Shown here: positions 4,687 through 6,322 of the stretch, one piece after another
Numbering within the stretch: position 1 is the first letter of the stretch
How the letters are laid out: every line of letters begins with the position of its first letter
NCBI GenBank assembly: GCA_013811805.1
Contig: JACCUM010000334.1
Location: 1 to 6,322, forward strand
Origin: Geodermatophilaceae bacterium
Lineage (GTDB): Bacteria > Actinomycetota > Actinomycetes > Mycobacteriales > Geodermatophilaceae
Direction of reading: 5' to 3'
Length of the DNA: 6,322 bases
Notes under the pieces: generated by a model
What the model was told of the DNA's origin: nothing
The model's database searches: none
The model's input: the letters and a program-made list of their open reading frames with translations, nothing else
Made by a program: the position numbers and the translations under genes

Positions 4687-6322
4687 GTGACCCAGCCCGC
4701 AACGCCTGCTCATGCGCTGACCGATCCGACCAGGATCCGGAACTTCTGCATCATCGCGCACATCGACCACGGTAAGTCGACCCTCGCCGATCGGATGCTG
4801 GAGGTCACCGGCGTGATCGACTCCCGAAACATGCGGGCGCAGTACCTCGACCGGATGGACATCGAGCGCGAGCGCGGCATCACGATCAAGTCCCAGGCAG
4901 TACGTCTGCCGTGGTCAGGCCCGGACGATGCCGGCTACGTCTTGAACATGATCGACACCCCGGGCCACGTCGACTTCACCTACGAGGTATCCCGGTCGTT
5001 GGCTGCCTGCGAGGGGGCCGTGCTTCTGGTCGATGCGGCCCAAGGCATCGAGGCCCAGACGCTGGCCAATCTATACCTCGCGCTCGAGAACGACCTCCAG
5101 GTCATCCCGGTGCTGAACAAGATCGACCTGCCGGCGGCGCAGCCTGAGCGCTATGCGGCCGAAATCGCCCATGTGATCGGCTGCGATGCCGAGGATGTCC
5201 TGCGGGTCAGTGGCAAGACGGGGGAGGGCGTCGCCGACCTGCTAGACGCCGTCGTACGCGACATCCCGGCTCCCGTCGGTGACCCCGACGCCCCCAGCCG
5301 AGCGATGATCTTCGACTCGGTCTATGACACCTACCGCGGTGTGATCACCTACATCCGGGTGATCGACGGCGAGATCCAGGCCCGCGAGAAGATCCGGATG
5401 ATGTCGACCCGGGCCACTCACGAGCTGCTCGAGGTCGGGGTCATCTCGCCCGAGCCCAAGCGGGTCGCCTCGCTCGGCGTCGGCGAAGTGGGGTACCTCA
5501 TCACCGGCGTGAAGGACGTACGCCAGTCGCGGGTCGGCGACACGATCACCAATCTCGCGAAGCCCGCCACCGAGGCGCTGGGCGGCTACCGTGATCCACG
5601 ACCGATGGTCTACTCCGGGCTCTATCCGATCGACGGCTCGGACTACCCGATCCTGCGCGATGCCTTGGACCGCCTGCAGCTCAACGACGCGGCGCTGGTG
5701 TACGAACCGGAGACCTCGACGGCGCTGGGGTTCGGCTTCCGGTGTGGCTTTCTCGGGCTGCTGCACCTCGAGATCGTTCGTGAGCGGCTCGAGCGAGAGT
5801 TCGACCTCTCGCTGATCTCCACGATGCCGAACGTGGTCTACCGGATGGTCACCGAGGACGGCGAGGAACTGGTCATCACCAACCCCAGCGACTGGCCGAC
5901 AGGGAAGACCGGCGAGGTGTACGAGCCGGTGGTCAAAGCGATGATCATCTCCCCTACCGACTACACCGGCGCAATCATGGAGCTCTGCCAGTCCCGGCGC
6001 GGGCAGCTCACCGGCATGGACTACCTCTCCGAGACCCGGGTGGAGCTGCGCTACACACTTCCGATGGGCGAGATCATCTTCGACTTCTTCGACGTCCTGA
6101 AGTCTCGTACCCGCGGGTATGCATCGCTGGACTACGAGGAGTCCGGGGAACAACTGGCCGAACTGTCCAAAGTGGACATCCTGTTGCAAGGAGAGCCGGT
6201 CGACGCCTTCAGTGCGATCGTGCACAAGGACAAGGCCTACGCGTACGGGGTGATGATGACCGGCAAGCTGCGCGAACTCATCCCGCGGCAACAGTTCGAG
6301 GTGCCGATCCAGGCCGCCATCG
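4687..6322 (+). CDS. lepA: Elongation factor 4 (LepA) GTPase, 3'-truncated by the window end
   Basis: LepA/EF4 is a ribosome-associated translational GTPase, linked to back-translocation and to initiation and 30S biogenesis. The frame encodes 545 complete residues and is still open at the window end; the family is about 600-650 residues, so roughly 60-80 C-terminal residues are missing. GTPase motifs are all intact: G1 AHIDHGKST (residues 24-32), G2 RGIT (63-66), G3 DTPGH (90-94, with the catalytic-type His94), G4 NKID (144-147) and G5-like SGK (175-177). The beta-barrel domain II starts near residue 207 (AMIFDSVYDTYRG), followed by EF-G-like domains III and V (LGFGFRCGFLGLLHLEIV; MPNVVYRMV) and the beginning of the LepA-specific C-terminal domain (DYEESGEQLAELSKVDILL). 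The GTG at 4687 is the only start upstream of the G1 motif, because an in-frame TGA lies directly before it (4684-4686). Its Shine-Dalgarno is weak (GAG about 10 bases upstream). It is divergent from rpsT. Confidence 0.96.
   Translation, partial: MTQPATPAHALTDPTRIRNFCIIAHIDHGKSTLADRMLEVTGVIDSRNMRAQYLDRMDIERERGITIKSQAVRLPWSGPDDAGYVLNMIDTPGHVDFTYEVSRSLAACEGAVLLVDAAQGIEAQTLANLYLALENDLQVIPVLNKIDLPAAQPERYAAEIAHVIGCDAEDVLRVSGKTGEGVADLLDAVVRDIPAPVGDPDAPSRAMIFDSVYDTYRGVITYIRVIDGEIQAREKIRMMSTRATHELLEVGVISPEPKRVASLGVGEVGYLITGVKDVRQSRVGDTITNLAKPATEALGGYRDPRPMVYSGLYPIDGSDYPILRDALDRLQLNDAALVYEPETSTALGFGFRCGFLGLLHLEIVRERLEREFDLSLISTMPNVVYRMVTEDGEELVITNPSDWPTGKTGEVYEPVVKAMIISPTDYTGAIMELCQSRRGQLTGMDYLSETRVELRYTLPMGEIIFDFFDVLKSRTRGYASLDYEESGEQLAELSKVDILLQGEPVDAFSAIVHKDKAYAYGVMMTGKLRELIPRQQFEVPIQAAI

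Noticed and set aside
4512..4775. 87-residue plus-strand frame crossing the rpsT-lepA gap into lepA
   Set aside because: It overlaps the lepA start in another frame, shows no conserved motif, and about a third of it is a shadow of the lepA GTPase region.
5242..6291. 349-residue open frame on the minus strand inside lepA
   Set aside because: It is opposite well-conserved LepA codons; its His/Asp/Val/Gly-rich composition is what antisense of this codon usage produces.
1..6322. Mobile element, CRISPR, tRNA/rRNA or defence system
   Set aside because: No transposase or integrase, terminal inverted repeats, regularly spaced repeats, or structural RNA signature was seen; every gene belongs to a known housekeeping or enzyme family.

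Overview
The window is high-GC DNA with the gene order and protein signatures of an actinobacterium. The chromosomal segment comEC / holA / rpsT / lepA is a typical neighbourhood in that phylum. The genus cannot be fixed from this sequence; a Propionibacteriales-like relative is possible but is only an impression. All five protein-coding genes belong to known families. I found no mobile element, CRISPR array, tRNA, rRNA or clearly new system, and no stretch over 300 bases lacks a gene.

Left part (1-2346, + strand): the 3' part of comEC, the inner-membrane DNA-uptake channel with a C-terminal metallo-beta-lactamase-like domain. Its 5' end lies before the window. The recognisable protein ends near 2000, but the frame stays open to 2346. 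The last 275 bases are antisense to the next gene. Middle (2072-3127, - strand): a complete class I nitronate monooxygenase-like flavoenzyme, placed tail-to-tail with comEC and splitting the usual comEC-holA adjacency. An 83-bp divergent gap follows, with a possible leaderless promoter for the monooxygenase and a 10-bp tandem repeat.

Right part: holA (3211-4185, +), the clamp-loader delta subunit of DNA polymerase III, converges on rpsT (4204-4464, -), which encodes ribosomal protein S20. Their two stop codons lie on opposite arms of one inverted repeat, a candidate shared terminator. A 222-bp divergent gap, presumably carrying the rpsT and lepA promoters, leads to lepA (4687 to the window end, +), the ribosome-associated GTPase EF4, cut off about 60-80 residues before its end.

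Functionally this is a housekeeping block (replication: HolA; translation: S20 and LepA) beside a DNA-uptake gene, with a catabolic or detoxifying oxidoreductase between them. The most interesting points are structural: the lost comEC stop codon and antisense tail, the monooxygenase interruption, and the compact signals in the intergenic gaps.
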